DNA of 5,692 bases from an uncultured Ruminococcus sp. (GCA_946186215.1 CAMHMM010000131.1:1-5692); one strand, 5' to 3'; counted from the stretch's first letter, positions 1 to 5,692 are shown. Numbers and translations: made by a program. Notes: generated by a model not told the origin, from the sequence alone.

Positions 1-1127
1 CCAAATGTAACATTTTCAAAAGTAATATCGCCTTTTATAACTTCCGGGTCGATAGCGTTGATTGCATCAGGTGATTCGGGGTCTAAATCAATTATATTAA
101 ATACGCGCTCTGCACCTGCAAGAGCGGAAAGAACTGTGTTGAACTGCTGCATTATCTGGGAAAGGGGCATAGTAAAGCTTCTTACATAGGTAAGGAATGC
201 CACTACCGTACCAACGGAGATGAGCCCAGCAAAGCCGTGTGCGCCGCTTATCGCAAGCCATGATCCTGCCACTGCGACTATCGCATACTGGATATTGCCC
301 AGATTGTGGGAAACGGGTGCCATAAGGTTTGTGAATGTATTTGCGGAGGTGGCTGCAGCGCAAAGATCCTCATTGAGCTTGTCGAATTCCTCGGTGGCCT
401 TTTTCTCGTGGACAAAGACCTTGACTACCTTCTGGCCGTCCATCATTTCCTCGATATAGCCGTTGAGTTTGCCGAGCGCTTCCTGTTGTACCCTGAAGAA
501 GCTGCCGCCCTTGCCTGCGATGGAGCCTGTTACAGCAAGCATTATGACCATCATCACCAGAGTGATCAGTGTCATCTGCCATGAGTAATAGATCATCATG
601 ACAAGAACGCCGATGACCGTGACCATAGACTGGATAAAGCTTGAAAATGAGTTGGAAAGCAGCTCTCTGATGGTGTCGATATCGTTGGTGTAGCGACTCA
701 TCAGGTCGCCGTGGGTGTTTGTGTCAAAGTAGCGGATGGGGAGCGTTTCCATGTGGGTGAAAACATCCTTGCGCAGCCTGAAAAGTATCTGGGTGGATAT
801 GGTGAGCATAATGCGCTGATAGGAATATGCACAGAGCGCACCGATAAGATATACTATCAGCATCGTGCCCAACGCCTTGATAAAGGCGGAGTAGAGTGCG
901 GCATCCTTGTTGCCGAGCCCCACGGCCATCATTGGAGTAAGGTAATTATCTATCACCTTCTGCATGAAGGAGGTGCCGATGATGCTTGCCAGCGAGGAAA
1001 AGACTATCAGGAAAATAACGACTACCAGAAGCGGCAGATATTCCCTGGCGTATCCGATTATGCGGCCGAAGGTCTTGACGGGATCAGCGGGCTTCTGCGT
1101 CGGCTTTAATGGTCCTCTTGGAGGCAT
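1..1127 (-). CDS. Heterodimeric ABC exporter, second subunit (TM288-like), 3' end missing
   Basis: This is a half-size ABC exporter subunit. 375 codons are present and the reading frame is still open at the window edge. The start is the ATG at 1127, which overlaps the TGA of the upstream subunit by one base (TGATG). A GAGG lies 4 bases before it and an AAGGGAG further up, so translation is probably coupled. A basic, proline-rich N-terminal extension (residues 1-18) precedes an exporter-type transmembrane domain, with hydrophobic segments near 31-52, 85-105, 163-183, 185-205, 278-296 and 301-320. Family-typical stretches are RLRKDVF (117-123), RYFDTNTHGDLMSR (132-145), GKLNGYIEE (219-227) and the segment near 332-346 leading into the linker. 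The sequence stops at DITFENVTF (367-375), the first strand of the nucleotide-binding domain, so Walker A, signature and Walker B cannot be examined. The N-terminal extension and these motifs resemble TM288 of Thermotoga, the partner carrying the catalytically competent Walker B. By inference it pairs with the preceding gene to export drugs, lipids or peptides. The substrate cannot be told. Confidence 0.93.
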   Translation of the reverse strand, partial: MPPRGPLKPTQKPADPVKTFGRIIGYAREYLPLLVVVIFLIVFSSLASIIGTSFMQKVIDNYLTPMMAVGLGNKDAALYSAFIKALGTMLIVYLIGALCAYSYQRIMLTISTQILFRLRKDVFTHMETLPIRYFDTNTHGDLMSRYTNDIDTIRELLSNSFSSFIQSMVTVIGVLVMMIYYSWQMTLITLVMMVIMLAVTGSIAGKGGSFFRVQQEALGKLNGYIEEMMDGQKVVKVFVHEKKATEEFDKLNEDLCAAATSANTFTNLMAPVSHNLGNIQYAIVAVAGSWLAISGAHGFAGLISVGTVVAFLTYVRSFTMPLSQIMQQFNTVLSALAGAERVFNIIDLDPESPDAINAIDPEVIKGDITFENVTF

Positions 1128-2857
1128 CAGTCCTCATCTCCCTTCTGCTGTGAATAGTATACTTCCTGATAGATGCTGTTGTTTTTCAGGAGATTTTCGT
1201 GAGTGTCGAAATCTATGATCTTGCCGTCGTCGAGGACTATTATCCTGTCCGCATCCTGTACGGAGGAGATCCTCTGGGCGATTATGATCGTAGTTGTGTC
1301 TTTGAGCCCGCGGCTGAATGCATCGCGTATCTTTGCATCTGTAGCCGTATCGACTGCCGAGGTGGAGTCGTCGAGTATGATGATCTTTGGCTTTTTGAGC
1401 AGCGCTCTTGCGATACAGAGCCTCTGCTTCTGGCCGCCGGAAACATTTACGCCGCCCTGTCCGAGGTCGGTGTCATATTTATCGGGGAAGCTCATGATAA
1501 AGTCGTGAGCCTGAGCGTTTTTGCAGGCCTCCACTATCTGCTCGTCAGTGGCGTTTTCATCGCCCCAGCGCAGGTTATCGCGGATAGTGCCCGAGAAGAG
1601 TACATTCTTCTGCAGCACCATGGCAACGGAGTTTCGGAGATTATCAAGGGAATAATCCCGTACATCGTGTCCGCCGACCATTATCCTGCCGCCTGTAACA
1701 TCGTAAAGGCGGGGAATGAGCTGCACAAGTGTGGATTTAGCCGAGCCCGTACCTCCGATTATGCCGATGGTCTCGCCAGAGCGGATATTCAGGTCGATAT
1801 CCTTCAGATTGAGATTGTCCGGATCCTTTGCGTAGCTGAAGGAAACATTTTCAAATACTACAGAGCCGTCAGCGGGAACGAGATTTTTGTCAGCATCCTT
1901 GTCGGAAATGTCGGGGATCTCGTCGAATATTTCGGTTATTCTCTGCATGGATGCCAGTGAGATGGTTGTCATGATGAATATCATGGAAAGCATCATCAGG
2001 GCGAGAAGTATCTGGGAGATATAGGAAATGAAGCTTGTGAGCTCGCCTATCTTCATAGTGCTGTCGATGACCATATTTCCGCCGAAGTAGAGCACCGCAA
2101 CTATGCAGCAGTACATGGTGATCTGCATCATGGGCATACCTATGATGACAAGCTTTTCTGCGTGTACCTGTGCTGCGCGTACCTCATCTGCAGTGGCAAC
2201 GAATTTGTCGCCCTCATGCTTTTCACGGACGAACGCCTTGACGACCCTGATACCGATAAGGTTTTCCTGTACGCGGGAGTTCAGGTCGTCGTATTTCTTG
2301 AGCATCTTTTCAAAGCGAGGATGCGCCATTTTGATGGAAAGAAATACGGTAAAGCCCAGTATCGGAACGGCAACGGTGAAAACGAGCGCCAGACGGGGAC
2401 TGATCGAAACAGCCATGATGATCGCAAACAGCAGCATGAACGGCGAACGGATGGCCATTCTGAGTATCATCATAAAGGTGTTTTGCACATTGGTGACATC
2501 GGTGGTGAGCCTTGTTACCAGTGAGGCTGTGGAGTATTTGTCCACATTGGCAAAGGAGAAATCGTTTACCTTGCCGAACAGCTTTTTGCGGATATTCTTT
2601 GAAAAGCCCATAGCCGCCTTTGCTGCAAATTTGCCGCCAAGTGAACCGCAGGCAAGGGAGAACAGAGCCATCAGCCCCATTACTATGCCCATCTGCACGG
2701 TCAGTGGGATGTCATCCTTCATTATGCCGTCATCGACGATGATCTGCATAACACGGGGGATAGCCACATCCATGAGCACCTCGCCCAGCATGACGACCGG
2801 CGTGAGTATCGCGTATTTTTTGTACTCTCCGATACAGGAGAGAAGCTTTTTTATCAT
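1127..2857 (-). CDS. Heterodimeric ABC exporter, first subunit (TM287-like) with degenerate ATP site
   Basis: This 576-residue half-transporter has the usual length for the family: one six-helix transmembrane domain (about residues 14-300) followed by one nucleotide-binding domain (about 330-570). The start is the ATG at 2857. AGGGAGG lies 11 bases upstream (2869-2875), a slightly long spacing. The frame stays open upstream to a GTG at 2971, but that codon lies just after the predicted transcription start, lacks a well-placed ribosome site and would add 38 unneeded residues. Motifs seen are A-loop Tyr342, Walker A GGTGSAKS (368-375), Q-loop Gln416, signature VSGGQ (472-476), Walker B IIILDD (492-497), D-loop SAVD (500-503) and switch region AQR (527-529). 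Three positions deviate from consensus: Ala373 for the last Gly of GxxGxGK, Asp497 for the catalytic Glu, and Gln528 for His. The Asp/Gln pair is the known hallmark of the TM287-type subunit in TM287/288 exporters. With the overlapping downstream gene it should form an inner-membrane heterodimeric exporter. Substrate unknown. Confidence 0.95.
   Translation of the reverse strand: MIKKLLSCIGEYKKYAILTPVVMLGEVLMDVAIPRVMQIIVDDGIMKDDIPLTVQMGIVMGLMALFSLACGSLGGKFAAKAAMGFSKNIRKKLFGKVNDFSFANVDKYSTASLVTRLTTDVTNVQNTFMMILRMAIRSPFMLLFAIIMAVSISPRLALVFTVAVPILGFTVFLSIKMAHPRFEKMLKKYDDLNSRVQENLIGIRVVKAFVREKHEGDKFVATADEVRAAQVHAEKLVIIGMPMMQITMYCCIVAVLYFGGNMVIDSTMKIGELTSFISYISQILLALMMLSMIFIMTTISLASMQRITEIFDEIPDISDKDADKNLVPADGSVVFENVSFSYAKDPDNLNLKDIDLNIRSGETIGIIGGTGSAKSTLVQLIPRLYDVTGGRIMVGGHDVRDYSLDNLRNSVAMVLQKNVLFSGTIRDNLRWGDENATDEQIVEACKNAQAHDFIMSFPDKYDTDLGQGGVNVSGGQKQRLCIARALLKKPKIIILDDSTSAVDTATDAKIRDAFSRGLKDTTTIIIAQRISSVQDADRIIVLDDGKIIDFDTHENLLKNNSIYQEVYYSQQKGDED
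1131..1144 (-). promoter_or_regulatory. Ribosome binding region for the second ABC subunit
   Basis: The last codons of the first ABC gene contain AAGGGAG (1138-1144) and GAGGA (1131-1135), with the stop TGA sharing its A with the next ATG. The nearer GAGG ends 4 bases before the ATG and the farther one 10 bases. This fixes the start of the second subunit and suggests stop/restart coupling, as expected for obligate heterodimer partners. Confidence 0.7.
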
Positions 2858-2983
2858 TTCTCGTACCGCCTCCCTGTTTTTTCGCTTTATTGATAAGAAA
2901 TGATATGTCAGAACAACACAGAATAAAGCGCTTTTTGTGTGTTTTCCGTGCCGCAGCCGCAGAAGACACACTTATCCAGTATC
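2858..2983 (-). promoter_or_regulatory. Leader region of the ABC exporter operon
   Basis: About 125 bases separate the inferred transcription start (near 2983) from the exporter ATG. The leader contains a 9-base perfect inverted repeat (2922-2930 with 2883-2891) whose downstream arm ends 7 bases before the AGGGAGG ribosome site. A 10-base palindrome AAAGCGCTTT (2925-2934) sits at its upstream arm, with ACACA and TGTGT blocks roughly flanking it (2916-2920, 2936-2940). No T-run follows the stem on the minus strand, so it is not an ordinary terminator. It could be an operator for an unseen repressor or a structure affecting translation. No convincing leader peptide with its own ribosome site was found, although a frame from a GTG at 2969 runs into the exporter gene. 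Confidence 0.45.
2883..2930. repeat. Inverted repeat in exporter leader (9-base arms, 30-base loop)
   Basis: The arms CGCTTTATT at 2883-2891 and AATAAAGCG at 2922-2930 are exact reverse complements, separated by 30 bases. The upstream arm (in transcription order) overlaps the AAAGCGCTTT palindrome at 2925-2934, so two alternative pairings are possible. On the plus strand the structure is followed by CTTTTTG, but no plus-strand gene ends there. Confidence 0.6.
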
Positions 2984-2989
2984 CTTTTA

Positions 2990-3019
2990 ATTATAACATA
3001 TTGTCCCTTTAATATTCAA
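2990..3019 (-). promoter_or_regulatory. Sigma-A type promoter with extended -10 for the ABC exporter genes
   Basis: On the minus strand a perfect TATAAT (2990-2995) is preceded by TG one base upstream (2997-2998), the extended -10 arrangement. A -35-like TTGAAT (3014-3019) stands 18 bases away. It matches TTGACA in its first four positions plus none of the last two. The predicted transcription start is near 2983. The surroundings are AT-rich, and the site lies just downstream of the terminator of the preceding unit, so the exporter pair has its own promoter. Confidence 0.8.
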
Positions 3020-3060
3020 CTGTATTTTATGAAATTCACCTTATTTTCACAAAAGATGAC

Positions 3061-3095
3061 AAAAAATGACAGGGACAGCAGCTATCCCTGTCATT
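3061..3095 (-). terminator. Intrinsic terminator after the LCP-like gene
   Basis: The arms ATGACAGGGA (3066-3075 on the plus strand) and TCCCTGTCAT (3085-3094) form a perfect 10-base stem, extendable by one A-T pair and by inner AGC/GCT pairing. On the minus strand it is followed directly by six T (3066-3061). It begins about 8 bases after the TGA of the upstream gene. The T-run orientation shows it ends minus-strand transcription and separates that unit from the ABC exporter. Confidence 0.93.
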
Positions 3096-3102
3096 ATTAT
3101 GA

Positions 3103-3993
3103 TCATTCCTCAAGACCGAACCAGCGAGGCAGTGCATCCGCAAAGGAGCGGTCAACGACATAGCGGTTCTGCTCGTCATACACTCCCGAGGGGAGAAGCA
3201 ACTGCACGGGGGAGCTTGATCTTTCAAGAACATAGTCCACAGCGGGCTTCATATCCTCAAAGTCGTAGGTGCTGATATCTGTTGCGGCACCTGCATTGGT
3301 GAGCTGATCGTACACATCGCGGAGATTTGAGCGGAAGGCCGCACGGCAGCCGCTGTTCATAAGCTCCACCGTAAGCGCACCCATAGTCTGTATGCGCTCT
3401 TCCTCGCCGCCCTTGTACTCGGGGTAGATGAGCACCTTTCGCAGAGACTTCGTATCAAGTATCTGGGAGCCTGCCCTGATGATGGTGTTCTCATTGGGAT
3501 CGGCGCTTGAATAAACCAGGTTGTAGGGCACATCGTAGGTGATGTTTCCGCAGCTTTCGGAGAATATGTCAAAGGCGCTGCCGGTTATCATCATATATCT
3601 TTCGATGGGGATGCCAAACTCGTTCTGCAGGGCATCACGGGCGGTGACGACCGTGCCGCTGCGATAGGCATCGTAAAGAGTCTGCTCGCCTACGGCCATA
3701 TCCGAATGGAGAGGCACCACGGAAAGCCTGTTCTGGGGTGCGGAAAATCTGAACAGGTAGAAGCACACTCCCGAGGGGCGCTGCGCCCCGTCATACACGC
3801 CGAAGACCGTCATGGAGTCGATCTCGCCGGGAATGTTGTTTTCCTGCGTGGCGGCCGTGGTCTGCGCCATCCTTTCGGCCTGAGTCTCGCTGTATCTGTT
3901 CATGATTATGAGCCCTACGCCGCCTATGACGAGAAATGCGACCAGAAACGAAATAAAATATGTTGCTGTTATCTTTGCAGCCTTTTTTGACAT
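3103..3993 (-). CDS. Membrane-anchored, divergent LytR-CpsA-Psr (LCP) family protein, probably catalytically degenerate
   Basis: This is a 296-residue protein. A short basic N-terminus (KK at 3-4) precedes one membrane helix (about 11-31), and the remainder is predicted to lie outside the cell. The ATG at 3993 is preferred over the in-frame GTG at 4002, because the Shine-Dalgarno AAGGTGA (3999-4005) covers that GTG and sits 5 bases before the ATG. From about residue 58 the order of segments follows the LCP fold: VFGVYDGA (63-70) where LCP enzymes have LLGxDSR; SVVPLHSD (91-98) in place of the SIPRDT-type motif; LYDAY (106-110) for the INxAY region; TARDALQNEFGIPIERYMMI (117-136); ITYDVP (151-156) for VDVP; AGSQILD (174-180) for AGxQxLDG; VLIYPEY (187-193) for the YVRxR motif; and EEERIQTMG (197-205) for the GRxxRQQ helix. 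LCP enzymes attach wall teichoic acids or other polymers to peptidoglycan. The Arg and Asp residues expected to bind pyrophosphate and metal are mostly replaced here, so a non-catalytic role is plausible. It follows the 525-residue gene after 36 bases and is closed by a terminator. Confidence 0.72.
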   Translation of the reverse strand: MSKKAAKITATYFISFLVAFLVIGGVGLIIMNRYSETQAERMAQTTAATQENNIPGEIDSMTVFGVYDGAQRPSGVCFYLFRFSAPQNRLSVVPLHSDMAVGEQTLYDAYRSGTVVTARDALQNEFGIPIERYMMITGSAFDIFSESCGNITYDVPYNLVYSSADPNENTIIRAGSQILDTKSLRKVLIYPEYKGGEEERIQTMGALTVELMNSGCRAAFRSNLRDVYDQLTNAGAATDISTYDFEDMKPAVDYVLERSSSPVQLLLPSGVYDEQNRYVVDRSFADALPRWFGLEE

Positions 3994-3998
3994 ATAAG

Positions 3999-4005
3999 TC
4001 ACCTT
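3999..4005 (-). promoter_or_regulatory. Ribosome binding site deciding the LCP-like start
   Basis: AAGGTGA on the minus strand stands 5 bases before the ATG at 3993. An in-frame GTG at 4002-4000 lies inside this element, so it is much less likely to be the initiation codon. The ATG is taken as the start. Confidence 0.75.
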
Positions 4006-4029
4006 ATCAGCTCAGCGTAAAACCGCTGC

Positions 4030-5607
4030 TTATTTTTCAAGTACTATCTCATCCGCATCGCTGTCGAACACATATCCGCCCTGTTCAAGGGCGTTTATGA
4101 TATCCCAGCGGCTCACGCGGATGCCGTATATATTATAGATGCCGGATTTGAGCTTGTTGATGGGGATGCGTTCGCCGCCACCTGCGAATGTGGTTATGAA
4201 CAGTGTTCTGTTGATGGCGGTATCGCCCTTTACAAACAGCACCGTGCTGCCCATTTTCTGGTAATTGAAGCGCCCGTCCTCACGGAGCAGGGAGGAGAAA
4301 AACCAGTTCCCGAAGCCTGTGCTGTCAAGGCAGCCTGTGAAGCCCTGTGAGCGAAGAAGCTCCATCGTGAAGAAAATGCCCTCGTCCACAAACTCGCAGA
4401 CCTCATCGCAGAATTTCCTGATTTTTTTCAGGGTGATGCCCAGCTTGCTGCAGCCCTTTGCATTTATCAGCTTGTAGGGCTCGTATTCAATCACGGTGTA
4501 GTTGTCCTTGAGCTTTGAGAGATTGTCCGAAAAGCTCACTATCCCCGTGTATCTCTTTGCGTAGCCGCTGATATCCTGCCTTTCCCTGCAGGAAAGGATA
4601 TGTGTGAAGTACTTCCTCGCAGAGGAGTATCTGTCGGATATGACATAGGTGGAATTTACCGTAAAGCCCAGCTTTTTGAGATTGTACGGGGATATCAGTG
4701 AGATATAGGCGTTCGGGAAGGTATTGCGGTAGATATCCTGTATCTCGGAGATGTAGTAAAAATCATCGGTGAGGAGCTTTTTGAGAGTATCATAATGCTC
4801 CTGCGGGAGCGGCTCCGAGGTGGTCACATACATACCGTCTATGTAGTAGTCGCTTATTGCCGAGAACCAGTTGGATTTGACTGTTGCGGGCTTTATCCCG
4901 TATTCGTCATACATCACCTGAGCAAGATCATCTATGCTGATCGGAGCCAGAGAGAAAAGCAGGGAGCGCACAGCCTCATCGCGGTCGAACTCGCCGAATT
5001 CTATCATGGGCATCTTATTGAACTGGATGCAGCTGTTGTCCGTGTTCTCACAGAGCTTTCTCAGCAGATTGTGCAGCTCGTATTCATCCCTTATGTCATA
5101 GCGCTCCATGAGCTCAGGGTACATATTGAAGAATTTGAGAGCCGAATAGTGTACATTTTTGTATCTGTCAAGCCCCAATGTATCAAAAAGCTCGGTGTAA
5201 TCTCCCGCGTCTATGTTGTAATAGCGGAAACGCCTGTTCTGCTTCCACAGCACAAGATGTGAGGATGCGACAAAATTTTCAAAGGTTCGCTGGCTGCCCT
5301 CGGTATTGCCCAGATTCTTGTGATCCGAAAGAGCGTATTTTGTGATGAAATCCCTGTACATACCGAGGAATTCCTCAAAGGTGACCTCTTCGATACACAT
5401 GGTCTCTATAATGTATTTTTCGATGCTCGTTCGTATGAGCTTTATGCGCCTGTCGCCGACGATCAGGTAATCGCACGCCTCCCTGGCACGTCGTAAGAGG
5501 TTCAGATGCCCGGTATGAAAGAGGTCGAACGTGCCGGACGCGTATCCGATCACCGGCTTTCTTTCCTCTTCCAGATCTTCGAATGAGATCCCCGTATCCT
5601 CGAGCAT
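4030..5607 (-). CDS. Truncated cytidylyltransferase-like N-terminus joined to a large uncharacterised protein
   Basis: The frame encodes 525 residues from the ATG at 5607, with GGAGG 8 bases upstream, and is also open to the window edge. Residues 1-17 are acidic. Residues 18-51 match the start of TagD/glycerol-3-phosphate-cytidylyltransferase-type enzymes: GTFDLFHTGH (25-34) with the nucleotide-binding HxGH, then the LLRRA helix and DYLIVG strand (46-51). The rest of that ~130-residue domain, including a final RTxGISTT-like motif, is absent. From Asp52 on (position 5454 downward) the sequence is unrelated: 474 residues rich in Tyr, Phe, Asp and Leu, with no transmembrane helix, signal peptide or Cys metal-binding cluster. 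Stretches near 210-262, 270-325, 398-460 and 465-525 resemble winged-helix units (helix-helix-hairpin, for example residues 435-459 with DGRF at 444-447). This is a visual impression, not a family match. A native start for the second part could be Met70 (5400) or upstream sequence lost at the junction. Function unknown. Cytidylyltransferase activity is unlikely as it stands. Confidence 0.7.
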   Translation of the reverse strand: MLEDTGISFEDLEEERKPVIGYASGTFDLFHTGHLNLLRRAREACDYLIVGDRRIKLIRTSIEKYIIETMCIEEVTFEEFLGMYRDFITKYALSDHKNLGNTEGSQRTFENFVASSHLVLWKQNRRFRYYNIDAGDYTELFDTLGLDRYKNVHYSALKFFNMYPELMERYDIRDEYELHNLLRKLCENTDNSCIQFNKMPMIEFGEFDRDEAVRSLLFSLAPISIDDLAQVMYDEYGIKPATVKSNWFSAISDYYIDGMYVTTSEPLPQEHYDTLKKLLTDDFYYISEIQDIYRNTFPNAYISLISPYNLKKLGFTVNSTYVISDRYSSARKYFTHILSCRERQDISGYAKRYTGIVSFSDNLSKLKDNYTVIEYEPYKLINAKGCSKLGITLKKIRKFCDEVCEFVDEGIFFTMELLRSQGFTGCLDSTGFGNWFFSSLLREDGRFNYQKMGSTVLFVKGDTAINRTLFITTFAGGGERIPINKLKSGIYNIYGIRVSRWDIINALEQGGYVFDSDADEIVLEK

Positions 5608-5692
5608 GCTCGCCGCCTCCGTTCCGGCGGCGATGCCGCCTTTTCGGGATCTTTCCCGTTCAGATCGAAGAAAGGAACGCCGAAAGTTCCTT
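5608..5692. other. GC-rich window-edge segment with clustered inverted repeats
   Basis: These 85 bases contain three short inverted repeats: GGCGGC/GCCGCC (5626-5640, 3-base loop), CGGGA/TCCCG (5645-5658, 4-base loop) and AAGGAAC/GTTCCTT (5672-5692, 7-base loop, ending exactly at the window end). On the minus strand the frame of the downstream gene has no stop here but reads as an Arg-rich peptide unlike the protein that follows. A second frame reads a more protein-like segment containing FFDLNGKDPEKAA. The ribosome site GGAGG (5616-5620) serves the ATG at 5607. No gene can be assigned. Confidence 0.4.

Noticed and set aside
1199..1960. 253-codon open frame on the plus strand opposite the ABC nucleotide-binding domain
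   Set aside because: It lies antisense to a strongly conserved NBD with all motifs in the minus frame. It has no ribosome site and no recognisable protein, and is a codon-bias shadow.
2103..2903. 266-codon plus-strand open frame opposite the ABC transmembrane domain
   Set aside because: It is the antisense shadow of helices rich in Ile, Met and Val. Its Ser/Thr/Met-rich composition and lack of a start signal argue against a gene.
2730..2969. 79-codon minus-strand frame from a GTG at 2969 that could be a leader peptide for the exporter
   Set aside because: It has no well-placed ribosome site so close to the predicted transcription start, and it runs over 120 bases into the exporter gene in another frame. 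Its composition looks non-coding. Leader regulation is noted as a possibility without this frame.
2858..2971. N-terminal extension of the first ABC subunit to the GTG at 2971
   Set aside because: It would start only about 12 bases after the predicted transcription start. The family begins at the MIKKLL-type start, and AGGGAGG precedes the ATG at 2857.
3775..3789. 15-base near-perfect palindrome GGGGCGC-T-GCGCCCC in the LCP-like gene
   Set aside because: It is internal to the coding frame (encoding GAQRP) with no regulatory context, and is most simply explained by GC-rich codons.
4579..4597. CCTTTCC/GGAAAGG hairpin inside the 525-residue gene
   Set aside because: A 7-base stem within coding sequence, with no T-run and no break in the reading frame. 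Compatible with chance.
5440..5607. A functional glycerol-3-phosphate cytidylyltransferase gene (tagD)
   Set aside because: Only about the first third of the domain is present. The later conserved regions are missing, so the gene name is not warranted.

Overview
The window looks like a short piece of a Clostridia-type Firmicute genome (Bacillota), most likely Ruminococcus/Oscillospiraceae. This rests on the style of the ABC exporter pair, strong Shine-Dalgarno sites, AGG/ATA-containing codon use and moderate GC content. It is an inference from protein style, not a database match. All supported genes lie on the minus strand, so the biological order runs from high to low coordinates.

Region by region in transcription order: (1) 5692-5608 is a GC-rich edge segment full of short inverted repeats. 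(2) 5607-4030 encodes a 525-residue protein. Its first ~51 residues are the start of a glycerol-3-phosphate-cytidylyltransferase-type fold with an HTGH motif. Around position 5455 this passes abruptly into ~474 residues of an unrecognised protein with winged-helix-like stretches. (3) 3993-3103, 36 bases downstream and with its own ribosome binding site, encodes a single-pass membrane protein with a divergent LytR-CpsA-Psr (LCP) fold that appears to lack the usual catalytic residues. (4) 3095-3061 is a clear intrinsic terminator closing that unit. (5) 3019-2858 holds an extended -10 promoter and a ~125-base leader with inverted repeats. (6) 2857-1127 and 1127-1 encode two half-size ABC exporters joined by a one-base stop/start overlap. 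The second runs off the window just as its ATP-binding domain begins.

The two ABC subunits fit a heterodimeric multidrug-type exporter of the TM287/288, BmrCD, LmrCD class. The first subunit carries the degenerate ATP site: Asp for the catalytic Glu, Gln for the switch His, and an unusual Ala in Walker A. The second resembles the TM288-like partner by its N-terminal extension and transmembrane domain.

The two upstream genes form a separate transcription unit. If the cytidylyltransferase fusion is genuine, a CDP-alcohol-type nucleotidyltransferase fragment beside an LCP protein would hint at cell-envelope polymer biology. However, the truncated domain, the abrupt junction and its closeness to the window edge make an assembly chimera at least as likely. 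No RNA gene, insertion sequence, CRISPR array or phage gene was seen.
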